From: Phallus indusiatus
Lineage: Eukaryota > Basidiomycota > Agaricomycetes > Phallales > Phallaceae
Assembly (NCBI GenBank): GCA_027605045.1
Contig: JAQFWX010000007.1
Coordinates: 1,612,001 to 1,676,000, forward strand
Length of the DNA stretch: 64,000 bases
Reading direction: 5' to 3'
The notes beneath the pieces are model-generated. The model was not told where the DNA came from and searched no databases. It saw nothing but the letters and a program-made list of their open reading frames with translations. Shown here in pieces: positions 22,618 through 34,525 of the stretch. The position numbers were made by a program, and so were the translations under genes. Every line of letters starts with the position of its first letter. Position 1 is the stretch's first letter.

Positions 22618-24556
22618 ATGAACAACAGTTCCGTCGTTCCGCCCGATGCTACTGCACAGTTAGATATGTTTATTCAAGAGGTCCAAGACTCGTAAGTTTT
22701 CTCTTTCAATATTTGTTTTTTTCGACCATTGTTCCTTCTAACAACAAAACCATTCTAGGAACGTGGAGGCCTACGCTCTCCTTGCTAGTCTCAGTAAAGT
22801 CCTTTCGCCGCTACTTACACCTAACTCTTCTCAAATCGCTTCCAGCCGTCATTGTGTACAGCACAGCATTGTCTTTCGGTGATGAGATAGAACTCATGTG
22901 GATGAAAAGACCAAGCATTCCATCCGTCTTGTACTTCCTTGCTCGTTATTCGGCGATCCTTTTCTTTGCCTCGGCGGTCGTAGGAGACTTTTTACCACAG
23001 ACGGCTGTATGTTTTTTTTTATATTCCTTGAATAAAAATAGACCTAAATACTAATGGTATGCTCATTTAGTCATTGGGGTATGGTGTATTTATTATTTTC
23101 AAGCTTTCAAACTAACACCTTGAAATTTTCACGTAGTACATGCAGCATTTTCGCCAATATAGGCAATGCAATGGGGGTCCTGGCTTACGTGGGAATACAA
23201 GGTGTCTCTCCACCTCGATTTTGCTTTTCAAATTTTCGGAGCTCAAGTTTTTAATAGGTCTCCTCGTTGCTAGAGCCTATTCATTATCGCGATCCTCTCG
23301 TGGAAAATGGTTTGTTCTGGTGCCGTTGGGCTTTCTTTATCTTTCTGGCGTTGTTTTACCTATTTATAGTTCGTGCTTCTCACCCTAAGCTGCTTGTTTG
23401 ATCTTAGTTGTCTCTAGCTTCGGCTGCATTTCCGGGATGCCTAATTACGACACAAGAATCTACTATATTAACACGGTGAGTTATATGAATTTTGAAGGCC
23501 GCATTTTTTTTGCTGACCTGCTTTAGGGGTAAGAACACAGGCTAGTCTGTCGAATGTTATAAATCGTCCTGACTTGTTATAGTTAACCTCGCTGTTGGCT
23601 GTTTAACCATTGTCATCGACTCAATTGTTTTTGCCGTTACTGTCTATCAAGTTTGGGGCACGTGGACTTTGCAGCGTGATTTAAAACAAGATTCGGGCAA
23701 TAGCATTGTGTCTTTATTATTCAAACAAGGTATCGTCTTCACCCAGGGCAATAAATTGCATAAAGATACTCATACAACGAAATAAAATTAGGATTGTGGA
23801 GATACTGGTATGGGTAAATCAAGTTCTTCCACCCCCCTCTCTCAAAGTGTTCTATTTCACCAGCTTCGTGCTTTCCGTTACCTTAGTCAATACTATTCTT
23901 TCTTCGGGGGTAAGTGCACTTTTATGAGCAGCACTGAATAAAGTTGAGTCAACTGACAATCTGTAGACAATCCCGGTAAGACGGTGTCGTAGGATATCCC
24001 TTTCTTTATTCACCCATCATATATATTAGACAGTGCTGTCCGTCGCCTTTACCTTCCTACAAGAATCGTGCGTTTCTACTTTCATAATTAAACCTTAGTC
24101 GTGACGCATATACACTAAAACACTAGGCTATCCGCCATATTGCTTTGCGAATTCTCAATACAACTTCGCCGTCGCAATCAACCCAAAGTCGAAGAAATAG
24201 AAGGTGCCCAAACACTCCCGTGGTCTTTCCAAAATGCTCGTTCCGCCCTGCAAAGGATTCATGATACCTTGACCGCAGAGCTCGGAGGGCTCGAAACAGA
24301 GAGCTTTGATTCCTTAGAGGATACCGATGAATATGATACGGGAGTGGATAATACGAGAAGCCAAGCTGACGTGGAATCCGCCATTGTCGCAAGCCCTGTC
24401 GCGGGTGGTATGACCTCGACAACGGTGGAGTTATCGCCGAGCGAGTTTCCCTGGGCTGCTCATGGGGTTCACCAACTTCCTTCTCCGACTGATCTATCAG
24501 TACCATCAGGAAGTAGCAGTAGGCTACCACCCGGATCATTGTATCATCAAGCATAA
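22618..24556 (+). CDS. DUF6533-like seven-helix membrane protein, paralogue C
   Basis: Fourteen exons: 22618-22691, 22759-22793, 22846-23006, 23071-23078, 23137-23201, 23258-23368, 23418-23475, 23527-23528, 23583-23729, 23792-23807, 23864-23909, 23967-23975, 24030-24067 and 24127-24556; 1200 nt, 399 residues. Motifs are GDEIELMWMKR, LLVARAYSLSRSSRGKW, VWGTWTLQRDLKQ and CEFSIQLRRRNQPKVEE; the tail has the same EDTDEYDTGVDNTRSQA block as copy B. About seven membrane segments. Micro-exons of 8, 2, 16 and 9 nt lie at the same places as in A and B. Role unknown. Frame is intact throughout, which argues for a working gene. Confidence 0.85.
23527..23528 (+). other. 2-nt micro-exon (GG) of paralogue C
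   Basis: The site reads GCTTTAG, GG, GTAAGA. Joining exon 7 (ending ACACG) and exon 9 (starting TTAACCTC) through GG gives CGG GTT AAC CTC, i.e. Arg-Val-Asn-Leu, where A and B have Arg-Ile-Asn-Leu. Confidence 0.6.
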
Positions 24557-25820
24557 CGTCAAATACATACAATGGGAGTGGTGTATGAAAGTAGTAGTAA
24601 TGAAAGCGTGTGCTACTATACTATATGTCAATGCGATATTATTCAGAAGAAACCCTCGAATTTAGACATTTCGTTGATAAAAGATGTGTTTATGCCCAAC
24701 TTGACTATGTACTAATATGTATATGCAATTTTTGCGTTCAGTGCCATTACATGTGTTAATTCGTGAATGTATAATTAGTCAAAGACACAGACTTCAAAAG
24801 ATGGAAAGCACAGCTCAAGATACGACTATATTGTACATACGTCGATAATATGTCGTCATGTATGTTATGTTGTCGACGTCGTCATTGGATGAATTGAGCT
24901 GTATTCGGGTTCCATTGAATTCGGCGAGCGAGAGCGCTCATCAGTATATATACTGCCCTTAAGCGTTTTGGTGCACATTCACATTATAATCTTTGTGATA
25001 TTCAACAAGCATGTGATAAGGTTTTGAGTGAGCTAATAACAGTCCATGGAATAACGAATTAATCATCACCGATTACGATCGATGAATATAGTAAGCAGGT
25101 ATGCATGGGTCACTCAGCTAAGACCCTAACTGCTCCAGCCAGATTGAGTTATTGATGTGTACGTTTCATGACATATACGAAAAACATGATCAAACCACAA
25201 ACCGATTGGGCAATGTGCATAAAATCGGTGAAAGGGAATCTTATCCACTCGAACAAAGGGAAGGCAACGCGTCTTCTAATTGAATCAAATTAAATCTCGC
25301 TCAGGCCTCAGGCTTTACTTCATAGACTGGACCCTGGTTATGATAAACATTTATACGCCTCGTAATCACGGAAATGACTGAATACGCACAATAAACGTAC
25401 AATAGTAACAACGTGCAGGTCTGCCAGCTACTTACAATACATGTAAATATGCCGAAACCGGTCTGTTTTTTTATTTATTTATATAGCATGACCTAATCAG
25501 CATGCACATGCGAATCAATATTATGGTTCTCGTGCCACAGATGAGGTCTACCGCATCCAGACACAATTCTTATTGTCGGCTAGAGAACAAGGGGAAGGGA
25601 GGACAAAGGTGTGTGACAATACGTGACGCGACTGTCACACACAAAAGAGACGCATGTCATCCCATTGTCCTCGGAGTTCGAATTCCGATTTATTGTCTGT
25701 TAGAAGGTATATTATCCATGAAATACAATCCGAACATGGTTCTCTCTCCTCGTCGTCATCAATTTTATCGTCGTCCTCAGACTGGTTGTTGCTGCTGTTG
25801 TTATCGATATCTCAGCAAAA
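24557..25820. other. Intergenic, 1.26 kb
   Basis: AT-rich; no coding region supported. It holds the 3' side of paralogue C and the promoter of the Ser/Pro-rich gene. Long frames over 25502-25878 come from CT/TG-rich leader sequence. Confidence 0.55.
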
Positions 25821-27884
25821 ATGTCTATCCGTAAGTTGTCTATTCTTTTCCTCTAGGTTTTGCTCACTCCAAACTTAGATTTACAACGACGTTCTCACAC
25901 TCGCAAAGTATTGCCGATACTCCCTCAAATTGACGAAGAACTCGAGGAGATGCCAGCATTAAAACCCAAGCGTCGCCCTCGCCCAACCCCCATCGTAACA
26001 CCCTTTCAAATGCAGCCTGCCGATCTTGACGTCCTTAAATCGACCCAAACTCTTACTTTTCTCGACAAGGATCCCGAATTTTCGTTATCTCCTTCGCTGC
26101 TGTTAACTCGCCGGAAATCAGAGACAGTCCTCGACTTTCCTGTCCCACCAAAGAACGCCTCCCAGGCTGCTACTGCTGTACCCGCTCTATCTTCACCCAC
26201 GCGTTATTCGCCTACGCCTTCTACTTCTTCTAACTCTTCCTCCTCGTCCTACCCGAATACTCCCGTCGCATCAGACTCAGAAGAAGCTCCGGAAAACAAC
26301 GATGTCTCTCCTGCAAGCACCCCGTCCTCTGTCCGTCGCCAGCCTTATCGCACTACGAGCGCACTCAGTCTTAAAAGTTTCGGGACATCCGAGTTCGACG
26401 CTCAAGCCGCTCCTATTTATGCCCTTCTCCGAGCCCCACCCGCTTCCCCACCTCCCAGCGCACCTTTACCAAGGCGACCTGAACTTCGTCAGGAAGTCAA
26501 GGCTCTTAGGAACCTCACTTCGTTGGAATCGATTGTTGAGGATTGGATCGACGTCGATCGCGAATTGGTCAGGATTCCACGAGAAGCGACCGATGAGGTC
26601 AAACGCAGACCTAGCCTCGTCTTAACTGTCCAAGACGACGCCTCTCTTGAAATCCCTTTCGTTATTGATGGAAACTTCCTCGATATTGATTTGAGCGATG
26701 AAGATAATGAAGACTGCTGTCTTTTTGATGGACTTGAATTTGAATTCGACGAGTCGCACATTGCTAGATTACCCGCTTTCACCCCTACTGGCGGATTTGC
26801 TTCTAGCGACGAGGAGTCTGACGATGAACTCAGGCGACCAAGTCTTCCCAGCCCAAGCAGAGTTCAAGACCCCGATTTAGCTCGTCAGGCCGGTCGCCGA
26901 GGTGCAATCTCGCAGGCGCAATTTTTACTAACTCCTCCCGTGTCGTCAGCTGCTTCTTCGCCCGCTTCCTCATTGCTTTCTGCTCCAGTACCTTCTCCTG
27001 CCCCCTCAACAAAGTCTTCATTCCTCTCTCGCCTTGCTATTCCCCCTCGCGAGTCGATCGTTCCAAGGGATATCGATATAGATGATTTGTTTTCCCCTGT
27101 GGAAGATATCCGAATGTCTGTTCCAGTCCCCGTGCAGATCAGACCTCCTTCACCGAAACCCGTCCCACCCCCCAAACTCGAACGAAGTCTAGTCTCCCCT
27201 ATCATGTTTACTTCGCCATTTACGTCATTACCACTCTCCGAGAATGAAAACGATGCTGACGCTGATGACAATGACAACGACAACGACGATGAACCCGCTT
27301 ATCCCATTTTACGCTCCCGTTTCTCAACATCTACTTTGGATTCTGTTATGGAACAACCCAGATCGCCAAAGCTAGCATTGGCATCTCCATCGAAATTCTT
27401 CTCACGTTTACTTGGATCTAATGCATCCCCATCTGCTTCGAAACTTCCTCCTACTCCACCAAAAACCCCTTCTCGAAGCCCTACCCAGCCGCTCAGATAT
27501 CGTAAACCAACACCTATTCAACCACCTCACGGCACAATTGTCCTCAAACATCCAAAGACCTCACCTCCGCCTCCCGGACGTCGTGCTTCCAAATCCCTTG
27601 AACTTTATGATCGACCCCCGGTTTCACCGACATGTTCTTCTCCCATACCGTTTGACAAAGACCGAACTGAGCGCTACTACAATTATTATCAGAAACATCA
27701 ATCCCTGCAACGAGGTTTATCGTCAACTACGAAAAGATTCCCGTCAAGATCATCTCTCGATACGACTTACTCCATGGAAAGCAGCATGTCTGGTTCTGGC
27801 GAAAGCACTCTAAGTGCCGGCAGCTCTAGCAGCACCGGTTTAAAGAGACGTCCCATTCCAGTAGAATTATTTATCAAGCACTGA
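25821..27884 (+). CDS. Disordered Ser/Pro-rich protein, function unknown
   Basis: Two exons, 25821-25830 and 25879-27884, give 671 residues. The 10-nt first exon encodes MSI plus one base; the 48-nt intron ends at AACTTAG, and the protein continues HLQRRSHTRKVLPILPQIDEE. This start was chosen because a nearer acceptor would leave the frame broken. The protein is low in complexity: Ser/Pro-rich tracts, acidic patches (SDEDNEDCCLFDGLEFEFDE and a DDNDNDNDDE run) and basic-proline pieces such as KPKRRPRPTP and PPTPPKTPSRSP that look like phosphorylation or SH3-binding sites. No folded domain is evident. Similar conserved but unnamed proteins exist in basidiomycetes; function cannot be given. Confidence 0.75.
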
Positions 27885-28485
27885 GTGTCGCATTTTGTTC
27901 CTTTGACTTCGTGTACCTATCTTTATCGTTTTTTCCCATCTTTTTTTCCCTTCGCAATATTCCTTCCTCAAACTCAAACTCAAACCAACACATTGCATTA
28001 TACCTTACAAAGTAACTACTTGCCAGCTATTCTATCATAGGGCTTCGATTTCTGTTTGCTGTGTTTTTAGATGTTATTCCCATATTTCTATCTCCATATT
28101 CCATATTGTATTACAATTACGATTGACTTTTATGATAAAATAAAAGATAATTTTCCATCTCAAAATTGATCTCGCATTTGCTTAGCGTGATCCTATTGAC
28201 ACAATGCCACGAGCGGAAGTGTATTTATCCGACTAATATGAAGTCCATATCAAATCCTGAGAATGCGCTTTGCAATTCAAGCCGCACGGCGGTACAATTG
28301 TCCGATAAATAAAGGTCTTCCACGTTACAATTTACTATTGTGAAAATTCGATAACACGATCTTATTTGATACAAAAAGGCTTTCGAAACAGAACAAAAAC
28401 AATAGGATAATTTCACCGAAACTAGAAATGAAAAAGAGAAAAAAAAAAGGAAAAACTACACACGCAAAGCGTGGACTGTGTCCAT
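27885..28485. other. Convergent 3' regions
   Basis: Between two tail-to-tail genes. It contains an AATAAAAG-like polyadenylation signal near 28137-28145 for the plus-strand gene and A-rich sequence near 28430-28455 on the other side. No gene. Confidence 0.6.
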
Positions 28486-31400
28486 CTATCTAGTACTACG
28501 TTTCGAAGCCCGGCTCATCTCGGCCAAAATATCGACGACTCTGTCGCGAGCGTCTTCCGTTTCAGGACAACAATCAAAGGCAGCGCTAGCCAAAGTACGA
28601 CGCAATGCCAAAATGTTCGATAGATTGGTGGGGCTGGGTGGGGTATGCTCTTCTTCCTGCGAGAAAATTTGTTTGTAAAGGACGGTGGCCAGAAGCATAC
28701 TGCGAGTATGTTCAATCTCTTCTGATTGAGACTCTTCCCCGCACAACATCGTGGATAAATCTTCGGACGAAGAAGCGCTGCTTCTGCTTTCTTGTTCATC
28801 ATTCTCCTCGAAGGCTTCAAGTTCTCTTTCGGACTCGCACCAAGGCGAGGACCCATGACACCTCTCAAGCATTGCTACCAGTTCGCCGACTTTACCACCT
28901 AGCTGTTTGCCAGCTTCAAGTACAAGGGCTGGCGGCAAGGTATCTGAGAGTTGAAGATCGAGATCATCGAGGTCACTAGAACCAACGCAATTCAACCATT
29001 CCTCCGCAGCGAGTTTCTTTGTCGATTTGAGAACAAGGAACCGTGCAAGTCTTTTTACGGGTGTATCATCAGGAATGCAAGCCGTCCTTGTTCGTCCTAT
29101 GATTTGGACAGCTTCTCCCAGATCCAGCGATAAAGCAAGACGCTCAGGAGCAGATACGACTGTTTTCGCCCCGTCAACTGCGGCTTGAAGACTTGTCCAT
29201 CGCTTTTGAGCAGTAGATAGTGAAAAGGTATGGCTAAGCAACGCGAGTGTTATTCTATCAGAAAAGGAGGCAGTACGGGACGCGACGACTGATGAGAACG
29301 AAAGATATGTCTGCACTGCAGAAATCAAAGATGGAGGTGGAAAAGCTAGTTGAAAGTTAGCTCTGATGAATTAACGGTAAACGATAAAAGTTTTCCATAC
29401 AGTCTAAAACCATCGCTTCAGCAATGAGTCTCCATTGTTTCAAATCACCATCATTACGCGATGTATTGACACATCGCGTCACTGCAGCCTTTAAAAGACC
29501 AAGAATCCCCATACGAGGTAGCTGGCGAGGTTCCTCTTCTTTAGTAGTTTGTGGTTGTTTGCGAGTTTTCAATCCAATCATTCTCAGTGGCGCACTGAGC
29601 TTCTCTCTCACCCCTCCGTCGCTTAATAAGTACACCAACAGCAAGATGGACACGACTGAATTAATTATTTGAAAGGACAGCCAAGGCCAATTGGACACGC
29701 TTGTGTGGGTTGGTGGACTGACAGTATGATGGGATAGAACAGTTCCTTCGTGCGTATTAAGTGGAGCCGATGATCGAGTTGGAGAGAAAGGAGAGTTGGA
29801 GAAGAAATTGAACAGCACGAAGGCGGCCAACAGAAATTTAGGTGGCTCCGTTTGAATTGGCTGTTGCTGCTGCTGCATACCAACAGGGGAAATATTGGGA
29901 GGATGTAAGACTAGCTTGGGTACTTCAACGTTTGTAGGTGGTGTTTGAATCTTCCTAGGCCTTCCTCGCTTTCTCTTCTCACCAGCTTGTGGGGCGGGAA
30001 CGCTTGTTGCAGAGGGTGACTTTTTGTCGCCCGACTTGACGTTGGGTATTGTAGTGTCGACTTTGCCGCGCTTTTTGGGACGGCCTTTCCGACCAGTATC
30101 GGCATCTTCATCATTACCATCGTCGTCCTCGTCCTCATCACCTTCTCCACCATCATCGCCATCACCATCCGTATCAGCATCCTCCTCTATCTCGTCCATT
30201 TCCTCCCCTCCGAACTTGGCACGCCATTCCTTTTCCCACACGACTAATAACTCTGGACCACCGACTAACCCCATGAGCAGGGCCTTAAGACCATCCGTCT
30301 CCCGACGGAGTCGTATCTCGCGACGTTTAAGAGCTCTGAACGTTATTGATTAGCGTCCATTTGCATTGAAGACATCTTTTAAGCCTTACTTAATGTATTC
30401 CACTGCTTTCCCGAGTACAACACCCTTACTATTCTTTTTCGCGGCCTTCACACCATCTACATATCCTCTCTCGTTGACGATATCGTTGAATTCGGATTTA
30501 GGTGCACTGGCGCCGGTCAGTCCTTTACCCTGTGTCACCCCACCGTCGGGAATGCTCTTCTCTAGTATTCTGAGAGCCGGTACTGCACGACGCAAGGCGA
30601 GGATGCGGGCATTCAAATTCGTGCGATAGCGACGTTCAATAGTTGTGTGTGATGTCTTCGGGCGGCCTGTCTTTGTTAAGTGCGAGGGTTGACTTGAGAG
30701 AGATTGAACATCCTGGCCAGCGACGTCATTTTGATAAACATTAACATCCAGAGATGGCGCCAAAGGTTCAGTTTGAGGAGGTCTAAGACGAGGAATGGCG
30801 ACTTTAGGAGAGGTAGCCGTATGAGCTGCGTTCGTCTCTAATAAGATTAAAAAGATATTCAGATAAAGTCAAAGCTTTATGTCTTTTAATTACATACCGC
30901 TTGGTGACATGGAAGGGGTATGCTGTGGCGTCAGAATCTGACCATCCAATAACTGAAAAGGTGTCGTCGCAGCGGTAGCTGTAGTCATCTTGGTGTCAGC
31001 GTTTGCGCTTATGGGTATCGCCAGAGTCACTCCCGCTGCTTCTCGAGCACGTTGTGAAATTAGAGTCAGTTCATTTGGATTGATTCCGGTATCTTGAAGG
31101 GGCGTTTGGCTGTAGGTCGATGTGCTAAGGGGACTGGGTGATCGGGATAGCGAGGAGACGGCGGATGCCGACATAGGAGTAGGCATCTGGTGCACAAGAG
31201 GTACGTCGAGACCAATTTCCGAAGGCATTGGAGACGAGAATTGATATGAGAATTGAAGTGCTGGGTCGCAGGGGGCAATTAATGCCTCTTGCTCGCTCCC
31301 GTTCGTTTCACAGCCTCTGCCATAAACTTGATCACCGAAGTGTAGGGCGTTGGGGTCGATAGAAAAGTGATGGGATGCATCCGATAAAAACGAAGGTATG

Positions 31401-31675
31401 TCTGGTTCAAAGTCCATAGCTCTCCATTGATCCGGAGAAGAGTAAGTCATGCTAAAATTCATATGGCCTGGGGCAGACCACAGTGGCGGAGGGTTCGCAA
31501 TATTCACGGGGATGTTCGATGGCATAATCCAATCATTTCGAGGACTTCCGCTCTCGTGAGAGCTAGAATTGGAAGATGAGCTTGAGCTTGTTACGTCGTC
31601 AGCCGAAGACAGGAAAATCGGGCTGAGAACTGGATCCTCTTCCGACTTTGGGTGCACGAATTGAGGAGACGACAT
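28486..31675 (-). CDS. SREBP-type membrane-bound bHLH factor (Sre1-like)
   Basis: A sterol/oxygen-responsive regulator held in the ER membrane until cut. Four exons: 31675-30898, 30837-30390, 30335-29401 and 29345-28486, giving 1006 residues. Residues 1-259 are acidic and Ser-rich. The bHLH lies near residues 325-400, with TIERRYRTNLNARI: the Tyr in RRYR is the SREBP-type residue that allows binding to sterol response elements. Helix 2 runs into a leucine-rich coil (AVEYIKALKRREIRLRRETDGLKALL). A long acidic/basic linker with an AT-hook-like KRGRPRK follows. Then come two hydrophobic segments (FLLAAFVLFNFF and FQIINSVVSILLLVYLL) that fit the SREBP hairpin, and a C-terminal regulatory region of about 400 residues. 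A partner Scap gene is not in the window. Confidence 0.87.
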
Positions 31676-31830
31676 GACCCAGGGAGAGAAACTGGTGCTT
31701 GCTGTGACTTTATACGATGAAGAGCAACTAATAGATGGTGATAGAATAAGAAAGACACTGAGTCGCTGGCGACAGCAGCAGAAATAAAATAATAAAATTC
31801 GAAATCGTTCAACTTTTCAGAATCAGACCA

Positions 31831-31908
31831 CTTTTCCGTGGCGCGCCCATACACGCCCATGACACCCTGGTGGCTGAGCGCGCGTTGCTTATGTAATCTG
31901 GACACACA
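31831..31908. repeat. Dispersed repeat, copy 1 (about 75 bp)
   Basis: Near-identical to 39631-39707: both carry CCGTGGCGCG, CCATACACGCCCATGACACC and GGCTGAGCGCG in the same order, with roughly one difference in seven. It lies 150-230 bp before the SREBP start codon. No terminal inverted repeat was seen within it. Confidence 0.7.
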
Positions 31909-32301
31909 CGATCACACATGGTCATCTCGGCTACTTAGATCCGTTCTTGTCTTCCGACTCTGTTGAGTGATCCGAGTCTCTATTGGCCCGAAAATCTGCT
32001 TGAAAAACTACCCTCGCACCGTCATTAGTGACTTATACTCATTGTTATACCAATTTTAACAATGAAGGAAAGACGACGAACGATTTAGTTTGAGGTTTGG
32101 TAGTATTGTTATCGATTGGCTAGAATTCGGATGGGCCTGGCACCGAGTCTGATTAGAAATGACACAGGAGAACACTCAAGCCTCTGTTTCTAAACTTCAG
32201 CGTAGGTTATTAACTTTTATCATCTCTTTGAGGATCTAATGATTCTTTCCCGTAGAGAATGAATCTGTTGTAGGGAACGGAAGGTCACCACTCCACATCT
32301 T

Positions 32302-32333
32302 TTTATTAAAATGCATTACCTTCTATCGTATTA
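32302..32333. repeat. Direct repeat, left copy, beside BRAP2 fragment
   Basis: Matches 32803-32834 with about four differences (TTTATTAAAATGCATTACC... in this copy). The two copies bracket the BRAP2 pseudogene. Confidence 0.75.
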
Positions 32334-32348
32334 CACGCGAGCAGGTTG

Positions 32349-32747
32349 TAGGATGAGAAAACCAAGGTTCGAGAAGCGGTGTAAGAAGTTTGTAGAGGTT
32401 GCGAGAACGTTGCAGAGGGAGTTGGAGGAGGAGAGAGCTGTTTAGTCGTTAATGAATAATTTGGAGAAGGTGAAGCAGAAAGCGGAGATGGCTGAGGTGG
32501 GGAGGAAGAAGACTGGGATGAGATTTGGTGAGCTAGAGGAACAACCGCGGGATTTGATGATTTATTTGGATGCGAAGAAGAAGATTTCTACTGCTGCTGG
32601 AGATAACAATGACGGCAATGGTAGTGGAAGTGGTTAGGGGAGTGGTATTGTGCTGCAGGAGGCGGCTGGTGGATCGTTAAAGATTCGTGAGAGCGAGAAT
32701 AATGTGCAGGGTAAGAAGAAGACTAGTAGAAAGACATATTTGATATA
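32349..32747 (+). pseudogene. BRAP2/Etp1 C-terminal fragment, pseudogene
   Basis: The sequence reads as the C-terminal coiled coil of BRCA1-associated protein 2 (a RING/UBP-zinc-finger E3 ligase; Etp1 in yeast). Pieces are DEKTKVREAV, then in a shifted frame VEVARTLQRELEEERAV, a stop, MNNLEKVKQKAEMAEVGRKK, GELEEQPRDLMIYLDAKKKI, another stop, and VLQEAAGGSLKI. At least two stops and one frame change break it. Only the coiled-coil end is present; the RING and UBP finger are absent. It is bracketed by 32-bp direct repeats, so it probably arrived as a copied segment with its 3' flank. The family call rests on the coiled-coil pattern, so it is moderate. Confidence 0.65.
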
Positions 32748-32802
32748 ATGTCGTAGAGCATGTATCATCAACAAACATGCTATTATTATTAGTATTGTTC
32801 TC

Positions 32803-32834
32803 TTTATTAAAATACATTACTTCCTATCGTATTG
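32803..32834. repeat. Direct repeat, right copy, beside BRAP2 fragment
   Basis: Second copy of the repeat at 32302-32333; ends in CTATCGTATTG where the left copy has CTATCGTATTA. Confidence 0.75.
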
Positions 32835-34152
32835 CGCCGCCATCTCTCTCTCATTAGTCGGATAGACGACTAGGGGGCCTTTGACATTGAAGGAATGAAG
32901 GCGACAGTGCAAAAGAAGGGTGATAGACTGGTTTTTCCGGATATCTGAGCAATGGTTGGCGCCTACGGGGGTCAGTGCATTTGAAAAATTTCTACGAATG
33001 CTGTAGTCAATTCAGACGGGGACGCAAAGGATAAGGGTTGGTAGGTCAGAAGTACTAGAAACCGCTTGAAAGTTGAGAGTGAAAATGAATCTGGCGAGTT
33101 GGGTTTACGGAGTCGTTGTTTATGGAACGAGTAGCCAATACAACGATAAGACTTGAAAATCGAACGGAGACCAACGGCAGATTAACAAGTTCAAAACAAG
33201 AGCTGCCGAAGAAGACCAGGCGAAAAGAACTGGACGCGACGACGGTGGAGTTATGTAACGCGCTGCTAAACTTGCGAAACGGCGACATACTGAACACGAA
33301 TACGATATAAGTTTGTTGAAGATGACTATATGCGTTGGTTTGTGAAGATTTTCTTGAAATCTATCTCACCCGCTGCTGCCATGGAACGAAGTGAAGGACA
33401 AGAAGGGATGCGTATGTACTGAGGATGTAAGGAAAAGTAGTAAGAGTAACTGAAGCGTTTTAAACTCACAGACACAGGAAGTCACCAGATCAGTCATGGC
33501 GTGACTGGGAACTTTACAGTGCTGTTGATTGATTGATCCATTCACACTGCTTTTTTCACTTGATAGAGGTATAGCGATGCTGCCTCAGCAGGCAATCGTC
33601 CGCTTGACGCGAGTATGCCGATTGTCTCTACGGTCGATTCGAGGATACTACGAGCGATGGTAAAATTGACGTATCAGGTTGATCGCGAGGGGAAGTTGAA
33701 ATTGATGAAAAGGTTGAGAACTGGCGCATTGCATGCTTGACCGTTATGCTGGAATGACGAAAAGGACTCGTGACTGCATTCTGGCAGACTGGCGCCCAGC
33801 GCCTGTGAAGGACGCCGTTGCTGTTCGGCCGCCTCCTCCGAGCCAAGTTGAATGGAGAATATGGTGGTACGTTCGGCCTGGAAGTGTACTGCTTGCTAAT
33901 GGTCGATTTTTATACGTGCTTTACGAATATGCTATAGAAGGACACAACACTCTGCGGTCGAGTTCACTGAGAGCACACGCATTTGGTGCGGCGGTGGAGT
34001 TACTTCTGGTCAGCATTTACTGCCGTTCCCAAAGGCAGTGCGGGAGGAATGAAGCTTCTCCTTGAACATGCATAGAACAAGCGCACGTTTGACACATATA
34101 AATAATATCGACACATACCGGTTTATCCCATACACACAATCAATCTTCAGGT
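32835..34152. other. Intergenic, accessory stretch
   Basis: No coding gene supported. Frames at 33055-33310 and 33628-34065 overlap each other on both strands without motifs. It may hold further decayed copies, but I could not identify any. Confidence 0.5.
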
Positions 34153-34525
34153 ATGATTTTTCAGGGGTCAAGGTCTTCCAGCTCCCAGAAGGAACATGGC
34201 GCATCGGTTTCAACCGCAATATCTGTTACGCAGAATGAAACTGACTGGATTTCTAACGCCTTCCGGGTTGCTGATTTGGCTAGTGCGGTGGGGGGTCTCC
34301 TACCATTCCCATATCTAAAGGGTGCAGCCGAGCTAGTCAAGATTCTGCTAAAGCCTATCCAAGTGAGTCAGTCATTAGATATATGGATCTCGACTTGTAA
34401 GTGCTGATAGAAAATCAGCAAATGCAACAAAACCAAGACGATTATAAGATCCTGACAATCAAAATCACAACTATTCTTCAAATACTCCATGAGGAGACCA
34501 AGAAGAATCATGAAAGCAAATTATA

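Noticed and set aside
25654..25878. Ser/Leu-rich leader frame that could precede the Ser/Pro-rich protein through a 26-nt intron
   Set aside because: 26 nt is too short for a fungal intron; a 10-nt first exon with a 48-nt intron fits frame and splice sites better.
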